Assembly: GCF_030144325.1 (NCBI RefSeq) | Contig: NZ_CP126307.1 | Coordinates: forward strand, 3,810,001 to 3,874,000 | Source: Bosea vestrisii | GTDB taxonomy: Bacteria > Pseudomonadota > Alphaproteobacteria > Rhizobiales > Beijerinckiaceae | Direction: 5' to 3' | Length of the DNA stretch: 64,000 nt | Shown: piece by piece, positions 17,917 through 26,825 of the stretch | Numbering within the stretch: the stretch's first letter is position 1 | Layout: each line of letters begins with the position of its first letter | Program-made: the position numbers and the translations under genes | The notes under the pieces: generated by a model | Told to the model about the DNA's origin: nothing | Database searches by the model: none | The model's input: the letters and a program-made list of their open reading frames with translations, nothing else

Positions 17917-19611
17917 ATGCCGATCCCTCCTGTTCTCCCGAGCTTGAAGGGATACCGGCGCGGATGGCTGCGCTACGACCTGACCTCCGGGCTCGCCATT
18001 GCAGCGGTCGGACTGCCCAGTGCGATCGCCTATCCCGCTCTGGCAGGCCTGCCGCCAGAGGTTGGCCTGTATTCGAGTATCGTGCCTCTCCTTGGCTATG
18101 CACTGTTGAGTCCGTCGCGGCAGATCATCGTCGGACCCGATGCGGCGACGGTAACGATGCTGGCGGCGGTGCTCCTGTCTTTTGGACTATCATCGACTGA
18201 AGACCTCATCACCGCATCTGCTGCAATCGCCCTGATTGTCGGCCTGCTCTGCTTCCTCGCGAGCATCCTGCGGCTCGGCCTCATCGCAAACTTCCTGTCG
18301 CTGCCGATCCTGGTCGGCTTCATGACGGGCGTCTCTCTGACGATCCTCGTCGGCCAGCTCGGCCGCTTCACGGGCGTCAAGATTGAGAGTGCCGGTCTCC
18401 TCAGGCCCTTATTTGAACTCGCAGGGAAGTCGAGCTTCATTCACTGGCCATCCCTGGCGCTCGGCGGCGGGCTTTTTGTGCTTCTTCGGCTGCTCGGCGC
18501 ATGGCGGCCTGCCATTCCAGGCCCGTTGGTCGCGGTGGGCCTAGCAACTGTGCTGTCGGCCGCCTTTGATTTTCGGGGAATGGGGATCCAGGTCGTCGGT
18601 GCCATCCCCTCGCAGCTACCCTCATTGAAGCTGCCAATTCCCCAAGGCGTTTCGATCAGCGATCTCGTCCTGGGCGCGCTCGCCGTGCTGATCGTGAGCT
18701 TCGGGTCGGGCATCCTGACCGCTCGGAGCTTCGCCACGAAGAATAGATACGCGGTGGACGCCAATCAGGAGCTCCTGGGGTTTGGCGCGGCGAATGTAGC
18801 CTCCGGGCTGTTTGGTGGCTTCGCGGTGACCGCCACGGACTCCCGGACGGCTATCAATGACTTGATGGGTGGCAAGACGCAGCTCGCTGGGATTGTTTCG
18901 GCAGTGACCCTGGCGATCGCGGTCCTGTTCCTCTCGGGCGCGCTTTCTCTACTTCCCGTGCCTGCGCTCGGCGCCGTCCTGGCATCTGCCGCCATCGGCC
19001 TGATCGACCTGCGCACGCTGCGCGATTTGTGGCGGATCAACCGGATCGAGCTCGGTTTTGCCCTGCTCAGTATCGTTGGCGTCGTCGTGCTTGGCGTTCT
19101 CAAGGGTGTCATCGTGGCCATAGGCGCTACGCTTCTCTACCTCATCATGAAGATCATGAAGCCTCGCGACGCGTTGCTGGGCCGCATTCCAGGGCGCGAT
19201 GGCTTCTACAAGCTCCATCGCCACAAAGAAGCGAAGCCCATCCCCGGGCTCTCCGTTTATCTGCTGCAAGGCAGTTTGCTGTTCTTCAACTCGGACTACG
19301 TCCGCGAACGGATTGAAGCCATCCTTGCGAACCTGGTCCCCGGGACAAAATGGTTCATCTTCGACGCAAGCGCGACCGCGCAGATCGACAGCACCGCGGC
19401 CGTCATGCTCGAAGATGTCCAGGTACTCATCAAGGAGCGCGGGCTCGTGTTCGGAGTGGTCGATCTCCACAGCGAGCCGCTCGACACACTCGTTCGCTCT
19501 GGCCTGGTGGCCAAAATCGGCACTGACATGATCTTTGACGACCTCGAGGACGCAGTTGCCGCGTTCCAAAAAGGACGGCTGGAGGCGTCGGTTTTAGTTG
19601 ACAGCCACTAG
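17917..19611 (+). CDS. SulP family anion transporter with STAS domain
   Basis: The 564-residue membrane protein has the SulP layout. A cytoplasmic N-terminus (LKGYRRGWLRYDLTSGLAIA) leads into 10-14 membrane helices (GLPSAIAYPALAGLPPEVGLYSS and following). A STAS domain of about 110 residues starts near PIPGLSVYLLQGSLLFFN and includes IFDASATAQIDSTA. SulP proteins carry sulphate, bicarbonate or other anions, usually with sodium or protons. The substrate is not set by the sequence. TAGGAGGG precedes the ATG. A secreted protein, an unknown protein and PPK2 follow on the same strand. Confidence 0.92.
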   Translation: MPIPPVLPSLKGYRRGWLRYDLTSGLAIAAVGLPSAIAYPALAGLPPEVGLYSSIVPLLGYALLSPSRQIIVGPDAATVTMLAAVLLSFGLSSTEDLITASAAIALIVGLLCFLASILRLGLIANFLSLPILVGFMTGVSLTILVGQLGRFTGVKIESAGLLRPLFELAGKSSFIHWPSLALGGGLFVLLRLLGAWRPAIPGPLVAVGLATVLSAAFDFRGMGIQVVGAIPSQLPSLKLPIPQGVSISDLVLGALAVLIVSFGSGILTARSFATKNRYAVDANQELLGFGAANVASGLFGGFAVTATDSRTAINDLMGGKTQLAGIVSAVTLAIAVLFLSGALSLLPVPALGAVLASAAIGLIDLRTLRDLWRINRIELGFALLSIVGVVVLGVLKGVIVAIGATLLYLIMKIMKPRDALLGRIPGRDGFYKLHRHKEAKPIPGLSVYLLQGSLLFFNSDYVRERIEAILANLVPGTKWFIFDASATAQIDSTAAVMLEDVQVLIKERGLVFGVVDLHSEPLDTLVRSGLVAKIGTDMIFDDLEDAVAAFQKGRLEASVLVDSH

Positions 19612-19693
19612 GCCTGAGAAGCCCGGGATGATCGAGAAAGTCTAGAACAGGCATATCGGGCTCGGAACCAATAAGCCTACAGGAGGAATGCCA

Positions 19694-20116
19694 ATGTACA
19701 GGTATCGGATTATCGCTCTCCAACCGGTTTTATTTGCAGCGGCATTCGCTTCAATTTCTACAGCGTGGAGCGCGCAACTCGATTCTAGATATCAAGGAGC
19801 CTGGATTCAGGGAGGAGTTTCTTGCGATGATGCTTTTGCGGACGCGGCCAAGGGAATCGCGTTTCGCAAGCCAAAGAACATATTCGCTCCGGCAATAATC
19901 ATCTCAGGGTCGCGACTGACAACGCCGAACTCGACCTGCCGAATATTATCTAGTGAGAATGCAGGAGAACGTCGAAAAATATCCTTATCCTGCACAACCG
20001 ACGTCGGTGTGAGTACGATCAAGGCGCATGTGTCGCTATCCAACGATGGGATGCTCAGGCGCTACTTCGACGAAATGGACGTGACTGGAACTCCGTATAA
20101 TCGTTGCGGCCGATAA
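19694..20116 (+). CDS. Secreted hypothetical protein
   Basis: The 140-residue protein has a signal peptide ending near ASISTAWSAQ. The mature part contains four cysteines (GGVSCDDAF, NSTCRILS, SLSCTTDVG, PYNRCGR), which could form two disulphides in the periplasm. Two ATGs are six bases apart. AGGAGG is one base from the first and seven from the second, so 19694 is the better start. Function unknown. Confidence 0.7.
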   Translation: MYRYRIIALQPVLFAAAFASISTAWSAQLDSRYQGAWIQGGVSCDDAFADAAKGIAFRKPKNIFAPAIIISGSRLTTPNSTCRILSSENAGERRKISLSCTTDVGVSTIKAHVSLSNDGMLRRYFDEMDVTGTPYNRCGR

Positions 20117-20145
20117 AGCCCGAAAATCTAAACAGGGAGAGTAAA

Positions 20146-20640
20146 ATGTCATCAGCATCTACCACGGGACCCGACAAGGCGAATGTCCTGAGCGACGAGA
20201 CCTTTATGTCCGCCGATGATCTCAAGACTTATATGACTGAGATGCAGATGGCCAATGCCTCTAAATCAGTCGGCGTTATGGGAAAGGCTGAGGAGGCTCG
20301 AAAGAAGCTGATCAAGACGCTCGAAGAAAAAGTGGAGGTGACACCCGAAAAGATCGCCGAAGTCAAAAATAGAATTGCGCGCATGACGCGCGAGGCGGAG
20401 GGGCGCGGCCAAACAGAAGTAATGGTGATGCGGTTTCCAAACTCACTTTGCACAGACAAGGGGCGTGCGATCAATAATTCTGACGCCGACTGGCCAGAAA
20501 CGCTTACAGGTAGGCCGCGGCAGGCTTATGAATTTTGGAAAGATCACTTGCAGCCCGCCAAGTACAAGCTTCGGGCGTTGATCATCGATTGGCCAGGTGG
20601 TCTTCCCGGCGACGTTGCCTTCTTCGTGAGCTGGTCGTGA
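20146..20640 (+). CDS. Hypothetical protein upstream of PPK2
   Basis: The 164-residue soluble protein has a helical, charged N-terminal half (EEARKKLIKTLEEKVEVTPEK) and a C-terminal half rich in aromatic residues (PRQAYEFWKDHLQP, IIDWPGGLPGDVAFFVSW). GGGAGAG lies seven bases before ATG 20146. The PPK2 gene starts 11 bases after its stop, so the two are probably co-translated. No family is recognised. Confidence 0.7.
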   Translation: MSSASTTGPDKANVLSDETFMSADDLKTYMTEMQMANASKSVGVMGKAEEARKKLIKTLEEKVEVTPEKIAEVKNRIARMTREAEGRGQTEVMVMRFPNSLCTDKGRAINNSDADWPETLTGRPRQAYEFWKDHLQPAKYKLRALIIDWPGGLPGDVAFFVSWS

Positions 20641-20651
20641 AGGAGCGCACA

Positions 20652-21443
20652 ATGACCGATGAGAAAGCTACGCGCCTCAAGAAAAAGGTCTATGAGCGCA
20701 AGCTTAAGAAGCTACACATAGAGCTCGTGAAGCTCCAGGAATGGACCAAGGAAACCGGGGCGAAGATCTGCATCGTTTTCGAAGGCCGTGACGGGGCTGG
20801 CAAGGGTGGAACAATCAAAGCGATCACCGAACGCGTCAGTCCGCGAACATTTCGGGTCGTCGCGTTAACGGCGCCTACGGAGCGAGAAAAGTCGCAAATG
20901 TACGTGCAGCGGTACCTGCCTCACCTCCCGGGCGCGGGCGAGATCGTGATCTTCGATCGGAGTTGGTACAATCGGGCTGGCGTCGAGCGAGTGATGGGCT
21001 TCTGCACCGACGATCAAGTACAGAGCTTCCTCAGGGGGGTCCCTGGGGTCGAAAAAGCCATCGTCGATTCCGGGGTCATTCTTCTGAAATATTGGCTTGA
21101 GGTCAGCCCTGAAGAGCAGACGCGGCGGATCGAGGGGCGCATGACCGATGAGCGCAAGCTCTGGAAACTCTCGCCGATGGATCTAAAATCATACAGCCGA
21201 TGGTTTGACTATTCGCGGGCTCGCGACGAGATGTTCGCCGCTAGCGACACGGAGTGGGCGCCGTGGTTTGCGATTCGATCCGACGATAAGCAGCAGACCA
21301 GGCTGAATATCATTTCTCACATCTTGGAATCAATTCCATACAAGCCCGTCAAGCGACAGAAGATTGAATTGCCGAAGCGTCAAAAGCCCCACGGTTACGA
21401 AGAGCCGAACTTTGCGCGTCATTGGATAGCGGACGCGGTTTGA
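20652..21443 (+). CDS. ppk2: Polyphosphate kinase 2 family protein
   Basis: The 263-residue protein is typical in length for single-domain PPK2. It has Walker A (FEGRDGAGKGGTIKAI), the PPK2 motif VIFDRSWYNRAGVERVMGF, and the lid region (RRIEGRMTDERKLWKLSPMDL). PPK2 enzymes transfer phosphate between polyphosphate and nucleoside mono- or diphosphates. AGGAG sits before ATG 20652, 11 bases from the upstream stop. Its 3' end abuts a decayed integrase remnant on the other strand. Confidence 0.92.
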   Translation: MTDEKATRLKKKVYERKLKKLHIELVKLQEWTKETGAKICIVFEGRDGAGKGGTIKAITERVSPRTFRVVALTAPTEREKSQMYVQRYLPHLPGAGEIVIFDRSWYNRAGVERVMGFCTDDQVQSFLRGVPGVEKAIVDSGVILLKYWLEVSPEEQTRRIEGRMTDERKLWKLSPMDLKSYSRWFDYSRARDEMFAASDTEWAPWFAIRSDDKQQTRLNIISHILESIPYKPVKRQKIELPKRQKPHGYEEPNFARHWIADAV

Positions 21444-21560
21444 GCTTGGTATGGCCGAGCAGTAGCGGGCAGGCGCGCAAGTTGCCTGTCCGCTTTGTAA
21501 ACAAGCGCAACCTTTGTTCGTCGCAGTCAATGCAGTGCAGACGGTACGAGAACCGAACTT
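21438..21560 (-). pseudogene. Remnant of a tyrosine integrase gene
   Basis: The minus strand encodes KRTGNLRACPLLLGHTKLK, nearly identical to KRTGNLRACQLLLGHTKLE in the intact integrase at 22395-23021, in the same orientation. The DNA of the two stretches also aligns, for example TATGGCCGAG and GGCGCGCA on the plus strand. The remnant lacks everything upstream of box II and loses frame near the Tyr. It abuts the PPK2 stop codon. Confidence 0.75.
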
Positions 21561-21626
21561 GCAAAGCATGATATTAGAGCGGTGACACCGATTATCGCAG
21601 AATTTTGCCCTCGTAGGGAGGCATTC

Positions 21627-21965
21627 TTGGCACGAGAACTTGCGATGGCCATGCTCGCCTTGTTGGCGATCGCAGTCGAAGCGGCAGCGCAGGAATTGCC
21701 GAACGCACAGTCGCCCAGGACTGGCTACCAGATCGGAGTTGCGAGTCAGGCGGCCTCCCTATGCCGCGACGTCCAACTGGCCGACGATGCATTGGTAGCG
21801 GAAGTCAATCGCGAAGCCATGTCTAACAGCTTGGTATTGCGTGCCATGACCATGGGAAATGCCGACTTTAAGAAGGAGTTTCTCTCCGCCTACAACAAAG
21901 GTCGAGAGCAATTAGTCTGCAGTAAATATTTGCGGCGTTTTCCTACGCTTTTGACGCGGCGCTAG
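21627..21965 (+). CDS. Small secreted hypothetical protein
   Basis: A protein of about 112 residues starts at TTG 21627, which is preceded by AGGGAGG at 7-8 bases. From there ARELAMAMLALLAIAVEAAAQ forms a signal peptide. An ATG at 21645 is the alternative start. The mature part has two cysteines (ASLCRDVQ and QLVCSKYL) and is mostly helical. It lies between the integrase remnant and the intact integrase. Function unknown. Confidence 0.5.
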   Translation: MARELAMAMLALLAIAVEAAAQELPNAQSPRTGYQIGVASQAASLCRDVQLADDALVAEVNREAMSNSLVLRAMTMGNADFKKEFLSAYNKGREQLVCSKYLRRFPTLLTRR

Positions 21966-22359
21966 CCAGCTGACCCCAAAGTGGGCATAGTGTACACAAC
22001 ATTGCAGAGTGGGGAGGGGAAGACCCGCCATGCGGCATTACTGAGGAAGCTGGCCGTGGCACGTTGGCGGTCATCGAGCCGGATCTTGCTTGCGCCGTCG
22101 CCGGCATGTTTTTTAGGGTTTGGGCTGCAGAGCTCCTCGGGCTAGCCGGACCTGACTTTGATCCCGTCCGGGCGAGCCTCGGCGCCTTACGCCCGTCCAA
22201 CCTACGGCGCGATTTTGGGCTTCGGCGGTAACGCGCTGATCGCTAGTTTTTATGCGCATGATCGCCCTAAGCTCTGGGTCTACGTTCAGTGGGAGCGGCT
22301 GCTTTTGGAAGTGATCTCAACGTCCGGAACCGACCCAATTGCGCCGTTGGCCGAATGGA
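21966..22359. other. Non-coding stretch between small gene and integrase
   Basis: About 390 bases have no supported gene; the frames present are short and lack coding character. The right end leads into the hairpin terminator of the minus-strand integrase. Confidence 0.4.
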
Positions 22360-22360
22360 G

Positions 22361-22389
22361 AAAATGGCACGGCGGGTGCCCGCCGTGCC
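22361..22389 (-). terminator. Rho-independent terminator of the integrase gene
   Basis: GGCACGGCGGG and CCCGCCGTGCC form a perfect 11-bp stem with a 2-base loop at 22366-22389. On the minus strand it is followed by ATTTT. It starts 6 bases past the integrase stop codon. Confidence 0.75.
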
Positions 22390-22394
22390 CAGTG

Positions 22395-23021
22395 TCATAG
22401 GTCCGTTTGCTCCGAAAGGAGAAGCGCATCGTCAACCTCGATGCCGAGGTAGCGCACGGTGCTCTCCAGCTTTGTATGGCCGAGAAGGAGCTGACAGGCG
22501 CGCAGATTGCCGGTGCGCTTATAGATCAGCGCGACCTTCGTTCGGCGGAGACTGTGAGTTCCATAGAGCGCGGGATCCAATCCGATTAGAGCCACCCAGG
22601 TGTCGAGGAGACGGCCGTACTGGCGCGTTGTGATGTGATCGCCATGCCGGCTACGGCTCGGGAAGAGCCAACCCTCTTCACGAGGGCCTCTCTTTTTCAA
22701 CCACGCCGTGAGTGCCTCGCGGGCGGAGTCGGTTAGTTCAAACGGCACTGGCCGCCCCGTCTTCTGTTGAACGATCGCCGTTCGTAGGCGAACGGTGCCT
22801 CCGAGGACGACATCGCCAACGCGAAGACGAACCAGATCGCATCCCCGTAGCTTGCTGTCGATCGCGAGATTGAACATGGCGAGATCACGTACGCGCCCCT
22901 CGTGCTGTAGTCGGGTGCGTATCGCCCAGATATGCTTTGGCTTCAGAGGTGGTTTCGGTCCGAAAATGCGCCCGAGGTTCCACGCCTGATGAGGCAGTTG
23001 GTTCTGCGCTTGGATATCCAT
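22395..23021 (-). CDS. Short tyrosine recombinase/integrase
   Basis: The 208-residue phage-integrase-family protein consists of the catalytic domain with almost no core-binding domain. Active-site residues are Arg in DSKLRGCDLVRL, THSLRR, LLLGHTKLE and Tyr in STVRYLGIE. Short integrases of this type are frequent in Rhizobiales islands and are often present as several copies. A decayed relative lies 0.8 kb to the left in the same orientation. A dispersed repeat lies about 70 bases upstream of its start. Confidence 0.88.
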   Translation of the reverse strand: MDIQAQNQLPHQAWNLGRIFGPKPPLKPKHIWAIRTRLQHEGRVRDLAMFNLAIDSKLRGCDLVRLRVGDVVLGGTVRLRTAIVQQKTGRPVPFELTDSAREALTAWLKKRGPREEGWLFPSRSRHGDHITTRQYGRLLDTWVALIGLDPALYGTHSLRRTKVALIYKRTGNLRACQLLLGHTKLESTVRYLGIEVDDALLLSEQTDL

Positions 23022-23092
23022 GGCAGATCCCCCTCTTGGGATGCCGCATCCGGGATGATTCTATCAAATGTTGCGGGACGTAGCGCTCGCCT

Positions 23093-23141
23093 CGCACCAC
23101 TTCCGGACATTGGGCCTTTGCCTGAAAGCAGACCTTCTGAA
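23093..23141. repeat. Dispersed CTTCCGGACATT intergenic repeat, copy 3
   Basis: The motif is CGCACCACTTCCGGACATT, eight bases, then TGCCTGAAAGCAGACC. It lies between the integrase start and the protease stop. Confidence 0.55.
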
Positions 23142-23170
23142 ATCGCCGTGCCGCGATCGAGGCCTCGGCT

Positions 23171-25042
23171 TCAGCGAGCGTTGCAGCTTACCTGAACGCT
23201 TATGCTCCCGGCCTCGTCAGCCAGATCCGGAGGCGATAGTTTTGCGCCTTTCGGGATGGGATCGACACTAACTCCGTTGCTTTGGAGGAAGGCGATCAAC
23301 CCCGTAGCGCGGATGGCGAAATTCACGTTTTGAGGCACATCGCCAGACGCTACGAGCGTTTTGAGCGCATTCAGCTTTGAGGTGACGACGCCGACCACGT
23401 TACCTTGCTCGTCGAGCAATGGCCCGCCGCTATTGCCCGGTTGGACCGGCGCTGAGATCTGGATGTAGCGGGTATCGTCACCGATCCCCGCCAAGGCAGT
23501 GATGTTGCCCAGAGTGAAGTTGCCGCTGGTAGCCAGAACCTGCGTGAGCGGGAAGCCAAAGGCGGCGACGGTCTCGCCCAGACGCGCGGTCATCCGGATC
23601 GAGGACGTCTTCTCGCTCCGATGTTCCGAGACCAGCAGGGCCAAGTCGTTGATCGGGTCGCGGGCGACGATCCTCGCGCTCGCCTCCGGAAGAGACCGCC
23701 CGCGGACCTTTGCGTCGAGGCAGCTTTCGACAACATGCGCATTCGTGACGAGCTGCCCCGAGCTACCGACGAAGAAGCCGGTCCCAGACGAGGTCCGCGC
23801 CACCTGCGGCGGCTGAGGGGATGATGGAGCGAGCGGGGCCGAGGGACTCGGAAGGGCTGCTACCTGCGTCGAGGCAGACGCGCTGCCGGATCCACGCGGG
23901 ATGTAGCGCTCGTCTTCCAGATGCTTCCTCAAAGCCGTCGGGAAATCCACCGTGATCTCTCGCCCGGGTGGGCACGCATCCTTGACCTTCTCGACGGTAC
24001 ATTCGGTCAGCGGCCAATCGGAGCCGCGATCGTAGAGCGGCAGCATCCGGCTCCATGCGTCGTCGAACTCGCCGACGACGGCTTTGGTCGCGACCCATGC
24101 CGACAGGAAGCCGTTCGACCGCCACATCTCCGGGCTCTTCGCTGCCCAGTGCTCCATTTTATACAGGCTTTGTCGCATGTACCGTTGCGACGAGGGCGCA
24201 AGCGTAATGTCGACCACCCTCGTACCGCTCAGCCGCGATACCCTCGTCGGCGCGATCGAGGCTGCATAGTAGGTGTACCGATAAAGAAATGTGTTGTCGC
24301 TGTGGATGAGTTCGGCGACCCCGTCGCCATCGACATCCTCGAAGGAGTAGCCGACGTCCCCATCGGCAGTCTTGCCGGAAACAGCCTGCCAGGAGCCGTT
24401 CTGCGGTACGATGAACTTCGTGACGGTGCAGCAATGCGCGCCGCCCCAGAAGGACGAGAACATCAGCTGGTGGTCGTCCGATGCGGGGTCGAGGCGGAGC
24501 GCCACCAGCTTGGCATTCGGGAAGGAAGCGGTCGCCTCGTCCAGCTCGAACTTGAGCGGCTGTCGGCTGGGCTGCGAGACGGTCAAACCGGCGATGTTGC
24601 TTCCATCGACCTTGCGACTGGCGACAACGAACCGAGCCTCTCCGAGTGGGGCTGACAGGGGGCGCTTGCCGTCATACTCCAGCTGGAAATCGAACTTGGG
24701 TGACGTCGGGGCCCACACCTCACGCACATAGCCGTCGCCGCGGCTGAATAGCATATCGCTCGGTGCGTTGCCCTCCCGAACCAGTTGTTCCTTACGGGCC
24801 TTTGCATTCGCCACCCTCTCGGGCCCGGCGACGACGGCGAACCAACCATTCGTCGCCTGCACGACGCGCACGGTGGGCAGCAGGTAGCGGTAGGCCCTGG
24901 CGACGCCGATGGCCTCGTCCTCCGCCTGACGACTGGCCAAGGCAATCCATCGATAATCGCCCTTCTGGGAGAAACTCGATTGCTGTGCCAGGCACGGACC
25001 ACCGACCCCGAACACAACCGCCAAAACCATCGCGAAACGCAT
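23171..25042 (-). CDS. Secreted trypsin-like serine protease with SPOR-like N-terminus, in the Hxs operon
   Basis: The 623-residue protein starts at MRFAMVLAVVFGVGGPCLAQ, a good signal peptide; a GTG at 25081 is an alternative. Residues 25-105 look like an SPOR fold (RWIALASRQAEDEAIGVARA, then GWFAVVAGPERVANAKARKE). The middle holds an integrin/EF-like DVDGDGVAEL stretch. A Ser/Pro-rich linker precedes the C-terminal trypsin-2/DegP-type domain with His in LVTNAHVVESC, Asp in DPINDLALL and Ser in QPGNSGGPLL. No PDZ domain is seen. It lies 56 bases after hxsA and is probably co-transcribed, placing a peptidase beside an exported modified protein. Confidence 0.85.
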   Translation of the reverse strand: MRFAMVLAVVFGVGGPCLAQQSSFSQKGDYRWIALASRQAEDEAIGVARAYRYLLPTVRVVQATNGWFAVVAGPERVANAKARKEQLVREGNAPSDMLFSRGDGYVREVWAPTSPKFDFQLEYDGKRPLSAPLGEARFVVASRKVDGSNIAGLTVSQPSRQPLKFELDEATASFPNAKLVALRLDPASDDHQLMFSSFWGGAHCCTVTKFIVPQNGSWQAVSGKTADGDVGYSFEDVDGDGVAELIHSDNTFLYRYTYYAASIAPTRVSRLSGTRVVDITLAPSSQRYMRQSLYKMEHWAAKSPEMWRSNGFLSAWVATKAVVGEFDDAWSRMLPLYDRGSDWPLTECTVEKVKDACPPGREITVDFPTALRKHLEDERYIPRGSGSASASTQVAALPSPSAPLAPSSPQPPQVARTSSGTGFFVGSSGQLVTNAHVVESCLDAKVRGRSLPEASARIVARDPINDLALLVSEHRSEKTSSIRMTARLGETVAAFGFPLTQVLATSGNFTLGNITALAGIGDDTRYIQISAPVQPGNSGGPLLDEQGNVVGVVTSKLNALKTLVASGDVPQNVNFAIRATGLIAFLQSNGVSVDPIPKGAKLSPPDLADEAGSISVQVSCNAR

Positions 25043-25098
25043 CGAACCACTCACCCGCACAGCCCCGACCAAACTATCCACCCCGCGTAACCGCTGCT

Positions 25099-25722
25099 TT
25101 AATCAGCCCTGATCCTCAACGCGTCCAGGGTTTGCGGGGTAATGGTGCCCGTCGGCTTCAGGCCGTAATCGGTCTGCAGCCGGGTCAGCGCATCGCGCGT
25201 GTCCTGGCTCACGGTGCCGTTGATCGGCCCGCTGTAATATCCGAACGCCAGCATCGCCATCTGAACCTGCTTGACGATGGCTGTGAACCTGTCGGTGTTC
25301 CCCGGCAAGATCACGGGGTTGCCAGGGGCCGGCGAGCCACTCGCGGGCCTGCCGGCGCCACCGCCGACGGACGGCGCGGAACCGGCATCCGGCGATCGAA
25401 CGGATGGGGACGGGACGGCCGACGAAGCCGGGGGCGTATACAGCGGCGCCGAGTAGGAGGGAGACGGGGACGAATAGCTCGGCGACCTGTAATAGCTCCC
25501 GCCCGACGACGATCGATGCGAGCTATGACTGCGATGGGAGCTATGGCTCCGGTGCCGCGCCAGGATGTATTTGTGCGGAAGCCTGAATACGTCGAACAAC
25601 GACTTGTCAGAATCCGGCCTTGCGGCGCCGGAGACCCCATCGGATAACGACGCCGCGTCGGTCTTCAGCGGCATGAGGCCTGCCGCTAGCAGCGACGGGA
25701 TGGCGAACAGCCTACGCTTCAT
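25099..25722 (-). CDS. hxsA: His-Xaa-Ser repeat protein HxsA
   Basis: The 207-residue exported protein has a signal peptide (MKRRLFAIPSLLAAGLMPLK and on to DAAS). Five tandem HxS units occupy residues 57-71 (HRSHSSHRSHSSHRS), followed by a Tyr/Ser/Pro-rich stretch. A Gly/Pro linker leads to a C-terminal peptidoglycan-binding domain (QVQMAMLAFGYYSGPINGTV, DALTRLQTDYGLKPTG). It is the presumed substrate of the two radical SAM enzymes encoded upstream. Its ATG overlaps the hxsC stop (ATGA). The type of modification is not known from the sequence. Confidence 0.9.
   Translation of the reverse strand: MKRRLFAIPSLLAAGLMPLKTDAASLSDGVSGAARPDSDKSLFDVFRLPHKYILARHRSHSSHRSHSSHRSSSGGSYYRSPSYSSPSPSYSAPLYTPPASSAVPSPSVRSPDAGSAPSVGGGAGRPASGSPAPGNPVILPGNTDRFTAIVKQVQMAMLAFGYYSGPINGTVSQDTRDALTRLQTDYGLKPTGTITPQTLDALRIRAD
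25510..25554 (-). repeat. Five tandem His-Xaa-Ser codons in hxsA
   Basis: HRS, HSS, HRS, HSS, HRS are encoded in succession. This is the likely modification target that gives the system its name. Confidence 0.85.
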
Positions 25723-26825
25723 AGCAACCCAAACCTCGTGAAGCCGCGATCATCGGTGTGCCACTCGAAGAGTCCGCTACATTCCGCCTTCTCCGCGCAG
25801 CCATCGCAAGCCGCGGGATAGCGACGCTTCCAATCCGAGATCGTTGGAGGCGCGAGCTGCCGGTAGTCACTCGGAACCGTGCAGCGGGGGAAATTATAGA
25901 GCCAGACGTCCAGGCCGCGGCTTCGCGCGAGGTCGATCGCCTCACCGACGGGCTCGAACCGCTGGGAGTGGTCGTAGAACAGCTCGGCCCAATTGAGCCG
26001 ACCGTACCCAATGTTTTCGAGCTGCATGATCGCCCAGCTCGTAGCGAACGGAACGTGCGAAGCGACGAAGCGTGCCAGCGCGGGCAACGCCTCGACATTC
26101 CGGGTCATCAGCACGGTCCGGAGCTCAAGCGTAGCTCCCGATCTCGCCAGGATTGCCAGCCCTTCAGCGAGTTTGTGGAAGGCACCGACCTTTCCCACGA
26201 TTCCATCGTGGACCTCGCTGTCGCTCGAATAGAGCGGGACGCCCCAGGTCACGCGATCGCGGGGCAGCCGCCACAAGGCACTCACATCATCGACATCGAA
26301 ATGCTGCGCGTTCGTCAGGACATGGAAGCTGAGGTCCGGCCGCTGTCCCAGCACTCGTTCAAGAAAAGGGAGCAGTTGACCTTTGAAGAGCGTCGGCTCG
26401 CCACCAGAGACGCCTAGAACGGCACCCTTTGGCGCGAGCAGAGCGGCGGCCTCGAAATACGGGAACATGTCGACATGACCCCGCTTCGGCGGCTGCGAGC
26501 ACATCACACAGAGCTGGTCGCAGCGCTCCGTGATGAGGAACGTGTTGTGGGCCGACCCTGCGCGAACCAGGCGATGAGCGATACCACGCGCCGGGTTCAC
26601 GAAGACCACGTCTCCGTCGACATCGTCGGCATCGACGCTTTTGAGCTCAAGCTCGATCGAGGCGGAGCGATAAACCAGCCTCCCCGATCCGACGAACTCA
26701 AGATCGACATCGAACGGGGTTCGTCCCTGCGTCCGTTCCAGCTCGAAAGCGCGGCCTTCGGAATTGAGGCGCGCGATAAATGGACCGGCGCTTGGGGTGC
26801 TCGCGGCGATCTGAAGGGGGATCAT
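25719..26825 (-). CDS. hxsC: His-Xaa-Ser system radical SAM maturase HxsC
   Basis: The 368-residue radical SAM protein has its [4Fe-4S] motif C102-x3-C106-x2-C109 within LITERCDQLCVMCSQ, and GVSGGEPTLF as the SAM-binding GGE motif. The C-terminus carries a further Cys cluster (CDGCAEKAECSGLF) that could bind an auxiliary cluster. The start at 26825 overlaps the hxsB stop by ATGA, and the stop overlaps hxsA likewise. In the family this enzyme works with HxsB on HxsA; the chemistry has to be taken as unknown here. Confidence 0.9.
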   Translation of the reverse strand: MIPLQIAASTPSAGPFIARLNSEGRAFELERTQGRTPFDVDLEFVGSGRLVYRSASIELELKSVDADDVDGDVVFVNPARGIAHRLVRAGSAHNTFLITERCDQLCVMCSQPPKRGHVDMFPYFEAAALLAPKGAVLGVSGGEPTLFKGQLLPFLERVLGQRPDLSFHVLTNAQHFDVDDVSALWRLPRDRVTWGVPLYSSDSEVHDGIVGKVGAFHKLAEGLAILARSGATLELRTVLMTRNVEALPALARFVASHVPFATSWAIMQLENIGYGRLNWAELFYDHSQRFEPVGEAIDLARSRGLDVWLYNFPRCTVPSDYRQLAPPTISDWKRRYPAACDGCAEKAECSGLFEWHTDDRGFTRFGLL

